Positions 42,776-53,049 of a DNA stretch of 64,000 bases are shown here, piece by piece. The notes beneath the pieces are model-generated. The model had not been told where the DNA came from and ran no database searches. It saw nothing but the letters and a program-made list of their open reading frames with translations. A program made the translations under genes and the position numbers. The stretch covers positions 4,883,501 to 4,947,500 of the forward strand of contig JAPFFF010000005.1 of NCBI GenBank assembly GCA_039105265.1, in the 5' to 3' direction. Origin of the DNA: Tritrichomonas musculus. Taxonomy: Eukaryota > Parabasalia > Tritrichomonadida > Tritrichomonadidae. Positions within the stretch are counted from its first letter, which is position 1, and each line of letters begins with the position of its first letter.

Positions 42776-44239
42776 TTAAATAGTTTGGTCATCAATAGGA
42801 ATTTCAATGATTTCATTTGGATCGAAAGGTTGTGAATCATAAGCTGTTTTTCTATTGTTAGCTTGTCGTCTTTGTTTTCCTTTCTTGGATTGTTTTGGAA
42901 ATGCATAATCATCTACCCCGCTTGAAAACATACTGTATGAAGAATCAAAGTTCAAATCTGAAAAACTGAAAAGGTCACTTGAATTCAGATCAGAAACTTT
43001 TGAGTTGATTTCAGTCAGTTGTTTGTCAAGGGCGGCATCTGAGATTATATCAAAAGTGCTTGATGCTGAAGAAACTGATGAGGTGGAAGAAGAGGTTGTA
43101 CTTGAAGATGATGCAGGAATGTTGTTATAAATAAATTGGCTTGGTTTTTCCATCGGACCTAGAGATTTCAATTTATCAAAGTATTTTTGCATGTTATTAT
43201 GAAATATTTTGGGTGATTTTTCTTCTTTGTCATCGGGTATATCTTCCATTAAAGGTATTTCTTCGATTTCCTTTTCATAATTATCGAGCTTAAGGCTCAT
43301 ATCAACGTTGTTCTCGATATTTTCAGGCTTTGTCGCATTATCTTGTTCCCGTAAATATTTAGTTTCAGGAGTATCAAAAAACCTTTCATTTTGTTTTCTC
43401 TTTCGCAATCGAACGATAGGTTTCTTTTTACGAGCAGTTTTAGCTTCTTCTTTCTTTTTTTCTTGAATGCAAAGACACTTTTTAACAGCTTTTTTGAGCT
43501 CTTCAGGTGTCATTTGAGAAATTTTCTCAATTCCTTTTGGTAAATAAGAAGGTATTGGTTCAATATAGCTTGTATTTAATGTACATCTCCTTCTTGTTTT
43601 GAATGGAGTTTTGATAGAAAAGGATTCTGTATTTGAAGGGATTGTATTTAGCAAATCTGGAAAACAATTTGCTAATGAACATTTCGTTTCGTAATTTGGT
43701 ACGCAGGCGTAAGTCCTTAGGCTGATTACTGGTAATTTTACATCAACAATCCTCCTTTCATGAGTTCTTAAATTAACTAACTTAACTGGATAGAAACCAG
43801 AGATTATCCAACCTCTCTTCAAATAAGAATTTAAAGCATTATAGAAGCAATTCCCCATTTTTATTTCGTATGTTGTCAATGAATCATTATTAATGAACTT
43901 AAGAGTAGGCCCAAATGCCGCAATGCACATGATTCTTACATCATGAAAATAACTTATTGGGGTGTTTTTAATGAATAACTTTTCAAGTGAAGGCTGGACC
44001 GATACGCCATAAAATGATTCGATTTCTGTTCCATTTAAATTAAGAATTTTAAGGGATGGGAGAGATGGCAGTGTCTCCAATGAACTGATTGGATTACCAG
44101 CAAAAGATAAAGAATAATAAGATGAAAGCTCATCAAAAGATGGGAAACTTGTTAAATATTGATTGACATATGAGCGATGAGGAACATATGCTCCTTTTTT
44201 ATCGAGAATATCGTTTTGTTCCATGATTTTTTTTATCAT
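42776..44239 (-). CDS. Leucine-rich-repeat protein with charged tail
   Basis: 487 residues. Residues about 38-135 hold three or four leucine-rich repeats of the SDS22-like kind (LSFAGNPISSLETLPSLPSL, LKILNLNGTEIESF, LEKLFIKNTPIS) followed by a cap-like segment (FINNDSLTTYE). The rest has a basic coiled stretch (255-290), a Ser/Thr-rich run (376-395) and a basic RRQANNRK near the end. LRR caps of this type are frequent in ciliary and nuclear scaffold proteins; no specific role can be given. Two start codons are possible (residues 1 and 6); the first is used. Confidence 0.82.
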   Translation of the reverse strand: MIKKIMEQNDILDKKGAYVPHRSYVNQYLTSFPSFDELSSYYSLSFAGNPISSLETLPSLPSLKILNLNGTEIESFYGVSVQPSLEKLFIKNTPISYFHDVRIMCIAAFGPTLKFINNDSLTTYEIKMGNCFYNALNSYLKRGWIISGFYPVKLVNLRTHERRIVDVKLPVISLRTYACVPNYETKCSLANCFPDLLNTIPSNTESFSIKTPFKTRRRCTLNTSYIEPIPSYLPKGIEKISQMTPEELKKAVKKCLCIQEKKKEEAKTARKKKPIVRLRKRKQNERFFDTPETKYLREQDNATKPENIENNVDMSLKLDNYEKEIEEIPLMEDIPDDKEEKSPKIFHNNMQKYFDKLKSLGPMEKPSQFIYNNIPASSSSTTSSSTSSVSSASSTFDIISDAALDKQLTEINSKVSDLNSSDLFSFSDLNFDSSYSMFSSGVDDYAFPKQSKKGKQRRQANNRKTAYDSQPFDPNEIIEIPIDDQTI

Positions 44240-44567
44240 ACGTTAAGCGAAAAAATTCAATACGTCCATTCATAAAATTTTTATTGAAAAATTGATTTTA
44301 AAATTTTTTTTTGAGAAAAAAAAGATTCGTAAATCATTGAAATTTTGAAGAAAAGGTTTTCCAATTTATCCATGTAATCTTTAATTTATGCAAAAAACTG
44401 AGTGTTACATTTGAAGTTGTAATTAATGTATTCTTTGAAGGTTTTTGATTTATAAAAAATTACGAAATTGGGAGAGATTTTTTAAAAGCAATTAATAGTC
44501 CTTTAAACAAGCAACTTTTTGAATATTGCGGAAAACTCTTTTCATGGAGACCGTTTAGCCAAAAAGA
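44240..44567. other. Divergent intergenic region
   Basis: Separates the LRR gene and the Lys/Glu-repeat gene, which are transcribed away from each other. No strict initiator was found; TCATGG at 44542-44547 upstream of the plus-strand gene is close but not a match. Confidence 0.45.
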
Positions 44568-46766
44568 ATGATATTTCTCCTATTCTGCTTCTTATCTATA
44601 TCCCAAGCAGCCTCCAAAAGAAACTTGGTAAATGACAAAGAAAAGAAAATGAGTGAAAGAAGTAAAGCCAAAATAAATAAAAATAATAAAAATAGGGAAT
44701 TGCGTCATGAACGTCTATTAAATAAAACAAGATTAGATTCTATTAACCAAATGAGGAAAAATGCAACCAAAAAGAAACTTATTGCTAAAGATTCAGATTT
44801 TGATGATGATCTAATCTTAAACAAAACAAATAGTCGGAAAATAGGCTCGAAATTAAGTCGAAAATTTAATAGCAAATATGATAAAGATGAAAATGAATTA
44901 ACATCTACCAAAAAGAAAAAGCTAGATAAAATTAATAAGAATAGAAGTCGATTAAATAATCGTACATTACATAAAAATGAAATGTCAGAACGATCTCGTC
45001 GTAAAAATCGTACAAAAAATGCTTTAAACCATAAGCTTGATGAAAATTTTGTTGAACAACAACAAAAAGAAGAGCATGATATTGAAAGCAAAGAAGTGAA
45101 CCGAGATCAAACTTTAGAACAAGATAACTCAAATGAAGTAAGGGATGATAAACCTCTTGATGAAAAAAAAGAAGATAACGATGAAAATGAAACCAAAGTA
45201 GAAAAGAAAGATGATAAACCAATAGAAAAGAATAAAGAAGATGAGAATAAAGAGAATGAGAATAAAGTTGGAGAAAAGAAAGAAGATCAGGAAAAGAAAG
45301 AAGACGAAGAAAAGAAAGAAGATGAGGAAAAGAAAGAAGATGAAGAAAAGAAAGATGATGAGGAAAAGAAAGATGATGAGGAAAAGAAAGATGATGAGGA
45401 AAAGAAAGATGATGAGGAAAAGAAAGAAGATGGAGAAAAGAAAGAAGATGAGGAAAAGAAAGAAGATGGAGAAAAGAAAGAAGATGAGGAAAAGAAAGAA
45501 GATGGAGAAAAGAAAGAAGATGGAGAAAAGAAAGAAGATGGAGAAAAGAAAGAAGATGGAGAAAAGAAAGAAGATGGAGAAAAGAAAGAAGATGGAGAAA
45601 AGAAAGATGATGAGGAAAAGAAAGAAGATCAGGAAAAGAAAGAAGACGAAGAAAAGAAAGAAGATGAGGAAAAGAAAGAAGATGAGGAAAAGAAAGAAGA
45701 TGGAGAAAAGAAAGAAGATGAGGAAAAGAAAGATGATGAGGAAAAGAAAGATGATGAGGAAAAGAAAGAAGATGAGGAAAAGAAAGAAGATGAGGAAAAG
45801 AAAGATGATGAGAAAAAGAAAGAAGATGAGGAAAAGAAAGATGATGAGAAAAAGAAAGATGATGAAGAAAAGAAAGAAGACGGAGAAAAGAAAGATGATG
45901 AAGAAAAGAAAGAAGATGAGGAAAAGAAAGAAGATGGAGAAAAGAAAGAAGATGAGGAAAAGAAAGATGATGAGAAAAAGAAAGATGATGAAGAAAAGAA
46001 AGAAGATGGAGAAAAGAAAGAAGATGGAGAAAAGAAAGAAGATGGAGAAAAGAAAGAAGATGAGGAAAAGAAAGATGATGAGGAAAAGAAAGATGATGAT
46101 AATAAAAAAGATGGAGATAAAGATGAAGTAAAGAAAGAGGAAGAAAATAAGAAAGAGGAAGAAAATAAGAAAGAGGAAGAAAATAAGAAAGAAGAAGAAA
46201 ATAAGAAAGAGGAAGAAAATAAGAAAGAAGAAGAAAATAAGAAAGAAGAAGAAAATAAGAAAGAGGAAGAAAATAAGAAAGAGGAAGAAAATAAGAAAGA
46301 AGAAGAAAATAAGAAAGAGGAAGAAAATAAGAAAGAAGAAGAAAATAAGAAAGAAGAAGAAAATAAGAAAGAGGAAGAAAATAAGAAAGAAGAAGAAAAT
46401 AAGAAAGAAGAAGAAAATAAGAAAGAAGAAGAAAATAAGAAAGAAGAAGAACCCAGAGAAGAAAAGAAGGAGATTCCAGTTCAGCAAGGTCTTGAGAAGC
46501 GTCCACAAGACGATCAGCCTTTTGTTCCCGCCAATGGCAAGCAAAATGATACTGCGCGCGAGGAGCCATTCTTCAGTGCTAGGTTCTTTGTGATAACTAT
46601 TTCAGTCTTACTCGTTATACTTGGTATTGGATATCTGATTTGCTCATCAGTCAAAAGCATAAAAGCAAACAAAGCTCATGATGAGCAAGTGCCATTTATG
46701 TACTCTAAACAGCAAAATGAAGAAGATCATGACGATCTTGCTTCCCACGGTTTTAGTAAGTTATAA
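44568..46766 (+). CDS. Type I membrane protein with Lys/Glu hexapeptide repeats
   Basis: 732 residues. A signal peptide (MIFLLFCFLSISQA) is followed by a basic Asn-rich region (16-160). Then come two repeat blocks: about 236-518 of six-residue units EEKKED or GEKKED, and about 526-630 of KKEEEN units. Near the C-terminus is one transmembrane helix (FFVITISVLLVILGIGYLIC, about 672-691) and a 40-residue tail with a Tyr-containing segment. The repeats would form a very long, highly charged, probably helical or disordered extracytoplasmic rod. The repeats leave long frames open on the other strand; these are artefacts. It may be a surface or endomembrane protein, function unknown. Confidence 0.85.
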   Translation: MIFLLFCFLSISQAASKRNLVNDKEKKMSERSKAKINKNNKNRELRHERLLNKTRLDSINQMRKNATKKKLIAKDSDFDDDLILNKTNSRKIGSKLSRKFNSKYDKDENELTSTKKKKLDKINKNRSRLNNRTLHKNEMSERSRRKNRTKNALNHKLDENFVEQQQKEEHDIESKEVNRDQTLEQDNSNEVRDDKPLDEKKEDNDENETKVEKKDDKPIEKNKEDENKENENKVGEKKEDQEKKEDEEKKEDEEKKEDEEKKDDEEKKDDEEKKDDEEKKDDEEKKEDGEKKEDEEKKEDGEKKEDEEKKEDGEKKEDGEKKEDGEKKEDGEKKEDGEKKEDGEKKDDEEKKEDQEKKEDEEKKEDEEKKEDEEKKEDGEKKEDEEKKDDEEKKDDEEKKEDEEKKEDEEKKDDEKKKEDEEKKDDEKKKDDEEKKEDGEKKDDEEKKEDEEKKEDGEKKEDEEKKDDEKKKDDEEKKEDGEKKEDGEKKEDGEKKEDEEKKDDEEKKDDDNKKDGDKDEVKKEEENKKEEENKKEEENKKEEENKKEEENKKEEENKKEEENKKEEENKKEEENKKEEENKKEEENKKEEENKKEEENKKEEENKKEEENKKEEENKKEEENKKEEEPREEKKEIPVQQGLEKRPQDDQPFVPANGKQNDTAREEPFFSARFFVITISVLLVILGIGYLICSSVKSIKANKAHDEQVPFMYSKQQNEEDHDDLASHGFSKL
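45274..46440 (+). repeat. 18-bp coding minisatellites (two types)
   Basis: 45274-46096 is made of 18-bp units of the form GARAAGAAAGAWGATGRR. 46126-46440 is made of 18-bp units AAGAAAGARGAAGAAAAT. Both keep the reading frame and vary mostly at third positions and at Glu/Gly or Asp/Glu swaps. Confidence 0.92.
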
Positions 46767-47044
46767 TTTTTCCTATTACTAAATATAAATTGTAAATTTT
46801 AAGATTTTATTTGTTGTTGTTGAAACATGGTTATAGCAATAAAATAATAAAGAATATTTTATTAACAAACGCTACACTAAATAAATAATGAATGGCACAA
46901 TTATGCGAGATTTTCTATTACAAACAAAAAATGAAATAATAATTATATTATTCATTCTAATTTTTTCTTTCTTCTTTCATCATATGATTTTAAGTTTTTG
47001 TTTTTTGTCCTGTTAAAATACAGTGTGAGATAAAAATAATGTAA

Positions 47045-49099
47045 TTAAATATTATCATTTGGGTTGACAATATTATTAATTTGTGATGTGTTAGAAGGAA
47101 TGCTTTCATTTTGTTCATTGTTAGCATTGCTAGATGTCAAAAGTGGCGATCCTTCATTATTTGCTTGTGAATCGTTAACAAGACTGCTTCCATTTCCGTT
47201 ACTGTTATTGTTGTTGGATGCCAAAGCAGATGCTGTTTCACTAATTATATGTGATGCGCCATCATGATTATTGTATTGATCATTATTATTATTGGATGTA
47301 AAAGCAGATGCTGTTTCACTAATTATATGTGATGCATCATCATGATTATTGTATTGATCATTATTATTATTGGATGTAACAGCAGATGCTGTTTCACTAA
47401 TTATATGTGATGCATCATCATGATTATTGTATTGATCATTATTATTATTGGATGTAAAAGCAGATGCTGTTTCACTAATTATATGTGATGTGCCATCATG
47501 ATTATTGTATTGATCATTATTATTATTGGATGTAACAGCAGATGCTGTTTCACTAATTATATGTGATGTGCCATCATGATTATTGTATTGATCATTATTA
47601 TTATTGGATGTAACAGCAGATGCTGTTTCACTAATTATATGTGATGCGCCATCATGATTATTGTATTGATCATTATTATTATTGGATGTAAAAGCAGATG
47701 CTGTTTCACTAATTATATGTGATGTGCCATCATGATTATTGTATTGATCATTATTATTATTGGATGTAACAGCAGATGCTGTTTCACTAATTATATGTGA
47801 TGCATCATCATGATTATTGTATTGATCATTATTATTATTGGGATCCATCAATCTTGAAGAATTTTGAGAGATTATTTCTGATGCATTCGTATTATTCTGT
47901 TGATCAGTATTTGTAATAGAATCATTATCAGAAGAAATGTGTGTATCAATAAGAAGCTCATTGTTGTTATCATTATCTATTGCAGAATTATTATCATCAA
48001 TATCATTAATTGGTATGTTGATATTTTGGTTCAGATCATTGTCATCTGGGTGAATCTGTTGCCTTGAACTCTGTCTTCTTGGTAGGTTTGATTCGGATAA
48101 TCTTTGGTCAACAGTATGCGTTTCAGGATTTTCAATTGGAAAGATTCGATCAACATCGCCAAACTTTCTTGGACACCAAAATAGTTGAAATAGACATCCT
48201 AAAGAAAAAAGCAGTGATAACCCGCCAATTGACAGGTAAGTAACGCTAATAAAATAAGATCGGCTTCCTAAAACTGACGTAGTCGCAAGAATAACAGACC
48301 TTCCTCCCTCATACATCGATTGTGGATAGTTCATAGTGATTTGCAATTGATAATTACCAGGCTCAAGCCTACAATCTGTACAAATTGAAAAAACTTTAAT
48401 GAAATTTGGCATTGCAGCTGTTCGCATCCAAACTATAAAATGTTCATCAGTAGTACCTTCAGGAGTAATCTCTTCTAACCATCTGTAGCCTTCTGTATAT
48501 GAGGAAGAAAGAGGTTTGTATAATTTATCACGCTCTTGTTTTAGAGAAATTCCTTTTTCACTAAACTTTGAATCTATTTGAGGATCTACAAAATGATAGG
48601 TGTCATTCATGAATGAAAGTGGAGCAAGGCCGCATGGTAAATACAGCTTTTTGGGATCTTTACTATCATCAATTGAAATTTTGGGTGAGCATGCAGAAAG
48701 TTGGTTATAAGTAAGATAAGATCCTTTAATTTGTTTATCACTTTTGGATTGAAATATTCGTCTATGATTTTGATAAAAATTAGAAAGATGGTATAGAAGA
48801 ATTATCTTGCCTTTTAAAGTTTCAGTAACATTAAAGGTAACTATGCAATTATTAGACGTAAAGTTGTTATTCTCAATTTGTTCGATACATTCTTGGTCGT
48901 AGTTGATTTCTTGTTCGAACATATTATTAGTGATTATAATAAATGTAGCGCCTAACCCTAAAAACAATAATCCAATTATAAAAAGAGTAATAACAATACA
49001 TCGAGTAGTAATAAATGCTCTATGCCTTTTCATAAGCATATTCCAGCACTTTCCACATTTTACTGGGGGAGCTTCAGCTGAAATATCTTCACTCTCCAT
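47045..49099 (-). CDS. CDC50/LEM3-family protein with repeat tail
   Basis: 684 residues. The first 315 residues have the CDC50 layout: TM1 at 33-57, a large luminal domain with conserved Cys residues, the signatures YHLSNFYQNHRR (103-114) and PCGLAPLSFMND (155-166), RTAAMPNF (226-233), NYPQ, then TM2 at about 283-308. CDC50 proteins are the beta subunits of P4-ATPase phospholipid flippases, needed for their exit from the ER and activity. The cytoplasmic tail is unusually long (about 375 residues): Asn/Asp-rich, with eight 26-residue tandem repeats, then an Asn/Ser-rich end. Most CDC50 proteins end soon after TM2. A catalytic P4-ATPase is not in the window. Confidence 0.92.
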   Translation of the reverse strand: MESEDISAEAPPVKCGKCWNMLMKRHRAFITTRCIVITLFIIGLLFLGLGATFIIITNNMFEQEINYDQECIEQIENNNFTSNNCIVTFNVTETLKGKIILLYHLSNFYQNHRRIFQSKSDKQIKGSYLTYNQLSACSPKISIDDSKDPKKLYLPCGLAPLSFMNDTYHFVDPQIDSKFSEKGISLKQERDKLYKPLSSSYTEGYRWLEEITPEGTTDEHFIVWMRTAAMPNFIKVFSICTDCRLEPGNYQLQITMNYPQSMYEGGRSVILATTSVLGSRSYFISVTYLSIGGLSLLFSLGCLFQLFWCPRKFGDVDRIFPIENPETHTVDQRLSESNLPRRQSSRQQIHPDDNDLNQNINIPINDIDDNNSAIDNDNNNELLIDTHISSDNDSITNTDQQNNTNASEIISQNSSRLMDPNNNNDQYNNHDDASHIISETASAVTSNNNNDQYNNHDGTSHIISETASAFTSNNNNDQYNNHDGASHIISETASAVTSNNNNDQYNNHDGTSHIISETASAVTSNNNNDQYNNHDGTSHIISETASAFTSNNNNDQYNNHDDASHIISETASAVTSNNNNDQYNNHDDASHIISETASAFTSNNNNDQYNNHDGASHIISETASALASNNNNSNGNGSSLVNDSQANNEGSPLLTSSNANNEQNESIPSNTSQINNIVNPNDNI
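47216..47839 (-). repeat. 78-bp coding minisatellite, eight copies
   Basis: Units start (plus strand GGATG) at 47216, 47294, 47372, 47450, 47528, 47606, 47684 and 47762. Each encodes 26 residues of the form SHIISETASA-xTSNNNNDQYNNHD-xx. Copies differ by few bases, so the array is young or homogenised. Confidence 0.93.
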
Positions 49100-49434
49100 T
49101 TCAATATAGAAATTTTTTCACAAAAAAAACTAACGATTTATTATTCAAAATTTAATTTTGTGGCACAATTAAATTGACGATTGTGATACACCAAAAACAT
49201 AAATAAATCTTTTATCTATTCATGGTATGAGTGATAAAATCATCAAAGTTATTTTATTTTAAGAAGAAAAAATAGATTGGAATTAGGCAAATAAGATGTA
49301 TTCTATTTAAAAAATTAAGATTAATATGCATATCCATAGGATCGTATTAATGATCACAGATAGTATTTTTATGATTATTACTTTTTTCAGGACAATGAAA
49401 AATACAAAATGGATAAATGAAAAATTAAAAAAAA
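49100..49434. other. Upstream flank of the CDC50 gene
   Basis: AT-rich, no initiator clearly matching TCAYW near the ATG, no gene recognised. Confidence 0.45.
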
Positions 49435-49580
49435 AATATTGGAAGGATGGCCAAGGACACCTAATGATAAGCATCCGGATTAATCCCCCGCTGTGTTGCG
49501 CTGTCAGGTGAGAAAGGAACAAACCAGCCTCTTGAGAAGTTGCGCAATGGTCGGTCCTCACAATTTTTCAGAGGATTTGA
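49435..49580. other. GC-rich island, candidate structured RNA
   Basis: About 130 bases stand out by high G+C in AT-rich DNA and have no convincing coding frame. They contain complementary segments (GTGAG near 49507 with CTCAC near 49556; ACCA with TGGT; the self-complementary TTGCGCAA at about 49538). TTGCGCAATGG resembles the 5' part of U4 snRNA, but the following U4 sequence is absent, and CAATTTTTCAG is only a loose Sm-site. I cannot name it. Confidence 0.35.
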
Positions 49581-49648
49581 TCAATTTTAATAAAGAATGA
49601 ATTGAATGTATATTTGTTCAAAGAAAAAAATCGAATCAATGTAAATTA

Positions 49649-50004
49649 TTAAGGTTCTCCTTCCCAAAAAAAATGTAAATCATTCAATATTGAATTAACT
49701 CATAGAATAAATAATTCAATAGAGCATTTTTCGGAAAAAGTTTTGGTGAAAAATAAAAAAAATATGGCCTCAACGATTAAATCTTATTTCATTCAAAATT
49801 TTACTGATTTTTTAATTCTATGATTTCTATATGTAAAAAAACAAAATCGATAAGATTTCATAAAAATGTTTTTATTCAATCATTTGAAATATATATCTAT
49901 ACAAATTTCATATTTTAATTCATTATTAAAAACGATATTTATGTATATTTTATTTGTGAAATCTCATTGAATTTAATCTTTTGAATTTGAAAGGAGAACC
50001 TTAA
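49649..50004. mobile_element. TTAA-type MITE, copy 2
   Basis: The same 14-bp inverted ends TTAAGGTTCTCCTT and nearly the same sequence, in the same orientation, as 14919-15273. It sits in a gap between genes. Two close copies with intact ends imply recent movement. Confidence 0.88.
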
Positions 50005-50091
50005 GTTTTTTGGAATAACAGTCAATTTTTTGTTTATATAAAACAACATAATATTATAATGATCGCTTCTTACAAAGTTTACCTTTGAGCC

Positions 50092-51480
50092 TTATGAGTG
50101 GCAATACCACAACACAACTTTATTGCCATCATCTGTTGCATATGAGAGTTTTATAATAATTGGTGGATTTGAGCCATTTCTCCCATATTCAAGAATGTCT
50201 TACACATATCCAGTGCTTCTCTTTTGTTAAGCTATTATTTTAATAATAGCATTCCCTCCAATGGCAATAAATATCACTTATGTTGGAATTTATATTATAT
50301 TTCATGTGAATAGCATTTTATTCAGTTAAATTATGTCTCACGTTCTCATTTAAATCATATACAACTACAGAAAATGCATCAATCAGCCAAAAAATAGGCA
50401 CAAACTGCCTAAATACTGCGTACTGATGAAATGTATGATGAATCACATTTGTTTTGACGACATGACATAAAATCAATTTCCTTCCAGCTGATACAGATGA
50501 ATAGCAATGGATGTGATGAATAAATATTATTCCTAAATCTATTCAACCAAATAAGCTAAATTCAATATTCTGCACTGTAGTGTATTAATATGTAAATCGA
50601 AAGCTAGAGTAAAAAGAAGTACTACAAGACATGCATTAAAAACTCAGTAAAGTTTTCCCGGAAATACCAGCATCAAATCCATCCAGATATAAAAATTGTT
50701 AACTCGCTAAGTTCACCTAACTTGATCATTTAAATGAAGAAATGATGTATTTTGAATTATATTTGCTTAACAGCAGAATACGATACTTTGAATGATTATA
50801 TTAGTTTATCATAAACTGAGGAAATGTGTAACAATATTAAAAATTCAAAAGAAGACATGAAAAAAGTAAAGATTATTCAAAAACATATTATTCAGATATT
50901 GAAACCTACCTAACTGCATTTCATCATAGACTTTATTTGAATTGTATAGTCTATCTTGATAGTGAAATTATCCACAAAGTCAGCTTTACAGTTGAAACAT
51001 TGATCACCAGCTATCAATTATCTATTTAGTTATTCACTGAATTAGTTTTACAATTAGAAATATGATAATTAACCTTTTATTTTGGGCTTGAAATCATAAA
51101 TTGTGGAAAGATAAGGCGCAAACAAACAAAGGGATGTAAGTTGGGTGTTAAATATTTTATCTTAATTTCTTCTATCTATCATCATCTCTCCAATTAATGT
51201 GGCTGCTTTGATATTTGCTATCCATAAAGAGACAAACTGAACAATTTCATTCAAAGTTGTGTCCGTTGAGGAAGAAAACTAACGGCTGCAAATAAAATGC
51301 AATATATAGATGAAATGATACATGATTTTGATGCAGTTCTAATTCATCCATTTGCAAAATTATGGAATACATAAAAAGAATAATACAACATGAGAGAAAT
51401 CTATCAGAATGTAACCATTTTTCTTAAATATATAAAGTTTTTAATTATTTTCAAGTTTAACATACCATAAGTTCATGAAT
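50092..51480 (+). pseudogene. Decayed multi-pass membrane protein gene
   Basis: Plus-strand fragments look coding but lie in changing frames: EPYEWQYHNTTLLPSSVAYE, FEPFLPYSRMSYTYPVLLFC, stop, IILIIAFPPMAINITYVGIY (50095-50330); LMKCMMNHICFDD; LICKSKARVKRSTTR; TYLTAFHHRLYLNCIVYLDS and VSFTVETLITSYQ (50900-51030); PINVAALIFAIHKETN (51195-51240). The hydrophobic helices and order recall, from memory, the membrane part of large trichomonad sensor/cyclase proteins, but this is unverified. No frame is long enough to function. Confidence 0.4.
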
Positions 51481-52071
51481 AATTAAATACTCATTGGTCC
51501 AATGCCTATATATGATCATTAAATGAGCTCTTGATTGAGAAAACTGAAATATATGCTTAGTCTGATGTGGTAAAATTGTATATTGAAGATTATTTTTTTG
51601 CAAAAAAGATATAATAAAAGTAAATGTTGATTCTAATTCTGCTATACTTGATACAAAACCATATTCATAAGATTATTGGCAATTTTTTAAACCATTCCAA
51701 ACTTGATAATTTCTGCTATCGCTTTGCAGACAACCCATAAAAAGCAAATATTATATTCATATATTCCTTTGAATTTTGTTTTGAAAAAATTATATATGCT
51801 TTCTGAAAATTGAATATTGTAAATGGTCCACCGAATTGTTCAAAAAAAAAGTCTACCAAAATGAGTGAGCATGGCTATATTATTGCCATCATCCTTATAT
51901 ATTTGTACTCAAAAAATGAATGAAGATCAAGAAAAATTCTGTTTATTAAAAATCAAATAGTTTCATACTTCCAAGTATTCAAACAGAACACTAATACATG
52001 GTTATAAGCTTGTTATTTCCTATCAGTAAAGAAAATAATCGGATTTAATAACAATATAGGATGATTCCTTA
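51481..52071. other. Intergenic DNA downstream of the C2-like gene
   Basis: No supported feature; possible further coding debris too faint to call. Confidence 0.4.
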
Positions 52072-53049
52072 TTAAGAATTTGGATTGTATGTTTGACCAC
52101 TAGGATTTGTTACTGGCATAATTGTCACATAGTCTTCTGGTTGTAAATCAAATTTGGTGTTTCCAGCATTATTAGGTTTAGCACTATAATTTGTTCCCGA
52201 AATTTGATCTCCTCCTAAGTTTTCTAGTCCATCATCACTACTTGATGTTTCTTTGTTTGACGGCTTTTGAATTTTATGCTGTGGTTCTAATGGCTGCATA
52301 TGTTGTTGAGGTCGCTGTAATTGCTGCTGCGGCTGCTGGTTGAATTGTTGCGGTTGTTGTACTGGCTGCTGTTGAGGTACATTCATGTATCCTTGGTATG
52401 GAGCTGGGGCTAATTGCTGAGTAAAAATCTGTGGCGCTGGACCAGCTCTAATCTGTGGAATACCTATAGGAGGCTGCATTCTTTGATAAGTTGGCGTATT
52501 ATATGCATATGGTCCATAAGGTTGTGGTTGGATAAATTGTGGAGGTCTGCATTGCCCTGGTATATAACCAACAGCTTGTGGCTGCTGTTGGACGTTTTTA
52601 TTGACCCACATTGGTCTAACAAGTAATTGACCAGGAGGAGCATGGAAAGGATCAGTACCTTTTGTTGAAAGATGAACAACAACGTCTGCAAAAATACTTC
52701 TCTTTTTCTTTTCATTATCTTCAAAATGATGCATTGGATAACTCTCATGAACAACAGTATCAGGAGGATACCATTTCAACGGTAGAATGAGTTTTGCAAT
52801 TTTTTCGTATTTTTTCTTGCCCTCTAATATTGTAATAGATATACTATCATCTTTAGAGTTAGCTTCATAAGGAAGCATCCATATATTATCAGATGCAAGA
52901 TATAAGTTAATATCGTCTTTTTTAATCTGGAATAAGACTGGACTAACAATTGAATTATCTGATGAAAGAGTAGCAGAAAGCTCATATCTCGCGCTTTTAT
53001 CGATTTTTATTCCTGAAATCTGGTTGATTTTAACATAAGCAACACCCAT
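52072..53049 (-). CDS. C2-like domain protein with Gln/Pro-rich tail
   Basis: 325 residues. The first 130 or so look like a C2-type beta-sandwich: VKINQISGIKIDKSARYELS, strands around SPVLFQIKKDDINLYL, DSISITILEGKKKYEKIAKL, then SIFADVVVHLS. The Asp residues that bind calcium in classical C2 domains are not clearly present, so it may be Ca-independent. From about 150 to 265 the sequence is rich in Pro, Gln and Tyr (PQFIQPQPYGPYAYNTP, QQQPVQQPQQ), then a Ser/Asp-rich end. Such proteins often link membranes to other factors. Domain assignment is moderate; the gene itself is sound. Confidence 0.78.
   Translation of the reverse strand: MGVAYVKINQISGIKIDKSARYELSATLSSDNSIVSPVLFQIKKDDINLYLASDNIWMLPYEANSKDDSISITILEGKKKYEKIAKLILPLKWYPPDTVVHESYPMHHFEDNEKKKRSIFADVVVHLSTKGTDPFHAPPGQLLVRPMWVNKNVQQQPQAVGYIPGQCRPPQFIQPQPYGPYAYNTPTYQRMQPPIGIPQIRAGPAPQIFTQQLAPAPYQGYMNVPQQQPVQQPQQFNQQPQQQLQRPQQHMQPLEPQHKIQKPSNKETSSSDDGLENLGGDQISGTNYSAKPNNAGNTKFDLQPEDYVTIMPVTNPSGQTYNPNS

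Noticed and set aside
44932-46569. Long open frames of 545 and 471 codons on the minus strand, and a 296-codon frame on the plus strand, over the repeat gene
   Set aside because: They are produced by the 18-bp repeats, which lack stops in several frames, and give monotonous Leu/Phe or Lys/Arg sequences without a domain. The frame with a signal peptide and transmembrane helix is the real gene.
49435-49580. U4 snRNA
   Set aside because: Only TTGCGCAATGG matches; the U4/U6 pairing and 5' stem-loop sequence that should follow are absent.
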